From NCBI GenBank assembly GCA_025454715.1, contig JALONY010000143.1, forward strand, positions 1-5,790: 5,790 nt of DNA, in the 5' to 3' direction. The DNA comes from Anaerolineae bacterium. GTDB lineage: Bacteria; Chloroflexota; Anaerolineae; Aggregatilineales; Phototrophicaceae. A program made the position numbers and the translations under genes. The notes under the pieces are model-generated. The model searched no databases. It saw nothing but the letters and a program-made list of their open reading frames with translations, and was not told the origin of the DNA. Position 1 is the first letter of the stretch. Every line of letters starts with the position of its first letter. Below, one piece after another: positions 5,014 to 5,790 of the stretch.

Positions 5014-5790
5014 ATGCCATCACCCATCGAGACTTTGGTCAAAATCCTGAAGCTGGAGCGCGAACAGGGCGCCAGTAACCGCGCCGTCGTCGGTGGCTTG
5101 AGCGCGTACGGTAGCGTGTGGGCGCAACAAGCCTACGAACACGCCCGCCGCCCCGAACAACGCCGCCTGATTGACGAGTTGGCCTCGCTCTTGCGCGGGT
5201 ATGACCAAATCGAAAACCGCGCCGAGCGCGTGACCCTGCTCAGCTACATGCTCGAGCGCATCTTGAACCGTGGGGCAAACACTGAGGGCGGCGCACAGCC
5301 GCCCTCATCCGCCCCATCCGAGGAGGCCGCCGCGCCCAAGCGCCCGCCCAAGCGTGACAATTTCCCCCTCCCGCGTGACCACGCCCGCCCTGAACGCCAG
5401 CAACGCCCCGACCGGCAAGAGCGCCTCGAAGCCTCCGACGCCCGCCCTGAGCGCCAGCAACGCCCCGACCGGCAAGAGCGCCTCGAAGCCTCCGATGCCC
5501 GTCCTGAACGCCCGCAGCGCCCCGACCGGCAAGAGCGCCCACAACGCGCCGAACGCCCGCAGGCCGCGCCCCAAGCGCCCAAATCGGGCAAACCTCGCGA
5601 CAATGCCCAGCGCCCGCAGCGCGATAACCGCGCCCGCCAGATGTTCGCGTCGATGCGCGACGAAGACGACTCGCACGACCCGTTCGAGCCGGCTTTCGAC
5701 ACCACCGACCCGATCGAGGTGCAGTATACCGGCAAACTCGATATCCCCAGCGAGGTGCGCCTCGCCAAGCCGCCCCGCCTGCCGCGCAAG
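5014..5790 (+). CDS. recG: ATP-dependent DNA helicase RecG, N-terminal extension (cut by window edge)
   Basis: RecG remodels stalled replication forks and Holliday junctions. Only the first 259 codons are present, so wedge and helicase domains lie outside and the assignment rests on the N-terminus and on position after fakA/degV. The frame is open from ATG 5014 to the last base. Residues 1-90 form a helical domain: IETLVKILKLEREQG (5-19), SNRAVVGGLSAYGSVW (21-36), LIDELASLLRGYDQIENR (52-69), RVTLLSYMLERIL (72-84); the LE-x-x-x-G-x-x-NRAV-x-GGL pattern recalls Chloroflexota RecG proteins. Residues about 91-208 are a disordered Ala/Pro then Arg/Pro/Gln/Glu-rich linker with 19-residue tandem repeats. 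An acidic patch DEDDSHD (216-222) and IEVQYTGKLDIPSEVRL (234-250) follow. It starts 12 nt after degV 2 with no good ribosome binding site. If not RecG, it is an unknown basic-linker protein. Confidence 0.7.
   Translation, partial: MPSPIETLVKILKLEREQGASNRAVVGGLSAYGSVWAQQAYEHARRPEQRRLIDELASLLRGYDQIENRAERVTLLSYMLERILNRGANTEGGAQPPSSAPSEEAAAPKRPPKRDNFPLPRDHARPERQQRPDRQERLEASDARPERQQRPDRQERLEASDARPERPQRPDRQERPQRAERPQAAPQAPKSGKPRDNAQRPQRDNRARQMFASMRDEDDSHDPFEPAFDTTDPIEVQYTGKLDIPSEVRLAKPPRLPRK
5383..5539 (+). repeat. 57-bp in-frame tandem repeat in recG linker
   Basis: Copy 1 (5383-5439) and copy 2 (5440-5496) are identical at 55 of 57 bases; both differences are synonymous (GAA/GAG and GAC/GAT). 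A partial third copy (5497-5539) is more diverged, and degenerate RPQR/RAER units continue to about 5640. Each unit encodes ARPERQQRPDRQERLEASD, 19 residues, so copy-number change keeps the frame. Confidence 0.92.

Noticed and set aside
5383..5539. CRISPR array or mobile-element repeat.
   Set aside because: The units abut without spacers, are in frame, and differ by silent changes, so this is a protein-coding tandem repeat.
5244..5789. Minus-strand Arg/Gly/Ser-rich frames with repeated residues across the recG repeat.
   Set aside because: The apparent protein repeats simply mirror the 57-bp DNA repeat of the plus-strand gene.

Overview
The window reads as a GC-rich bacterial chromosome segment carrying mostly housekeeping genes. 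I see no tRNA, rRNA, CRISPR array, insertion sequence or phage gene. The host is most likely a member of the Chloroflexota (Chloroflexi). That assignment is an inference: it rests on the lineage-style N-terminal extension of the RecG-like protein, on paired degV genes between fakA and recG, and on codon style. No marker such as 16S rRNA is present to confirm it.

Layout from left to right. (1) 1-414, minus strand: the N-terminal 138 residues of an aldo/keto reductase, cut by the window edge. (2) 415-566: a divergent intergenic region with a good extended -10 promoter for the next gene. (3) 567-1247, plus: ribulose-phosphate 3-epimerase (rpe), with a TTG or GTG start. (4) 1246-1275: a perfect 9-bp hairpin between two convergent genes, acting as a shared terminator. 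(5) 1300-1479, minus: ribosomal protein L28 (rpmB). It had to be translated by hand because it is only 59 residues. (6) 1480-1592: a second divergent intergenic region in which candidate rpmB and fakA promoters overlap at their -10 elements. (7) 1593-5790, plus: a tight four-gene run of fakA (DAK2/YloV family), degV paralogue 1, degV paralogue 2 and recG. Gaps are +12, -17 and +12 nt. recG runs off the right edge after 259 codons.

Functionally, FakA is the ATP-binding kinase subunit and DegV/FakB proteins are the fatty-acid carriers of the bacterial fatty acid kinase, which makes acyl-phosphate for phospholipid synthesis. One kinase with two adjacent carriers makes a compact candidate fatty acid kinase module. 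The second carrier keeps most FakB signatures, whereas the first has lost the Arg-rich motif and the C-terminal His-x-Gly-Pro-Gly motif, so its ligand or job may differ. The order rpe / divergent rpmB / fakA / recG resembles the Bacillus subtilis rpe-rpmB-yloU-yloV-sdaAB-sdaAA-recG region, with yloU missing and two degV genes in place of the serine dehydratase genes.

The most unusual sequence is in recG, where a 57-bp tandem repeat (two copies differing at 2 positions plus a partial third) encodes an Arg/Pro/Gln/Glu-rich linker. I do not see strong evidence for a wholly undescribed system. The best candidates for follow-up are the atypical DegV paralogue, the RecG linker and the overlapping rpmB/fakA promoters.
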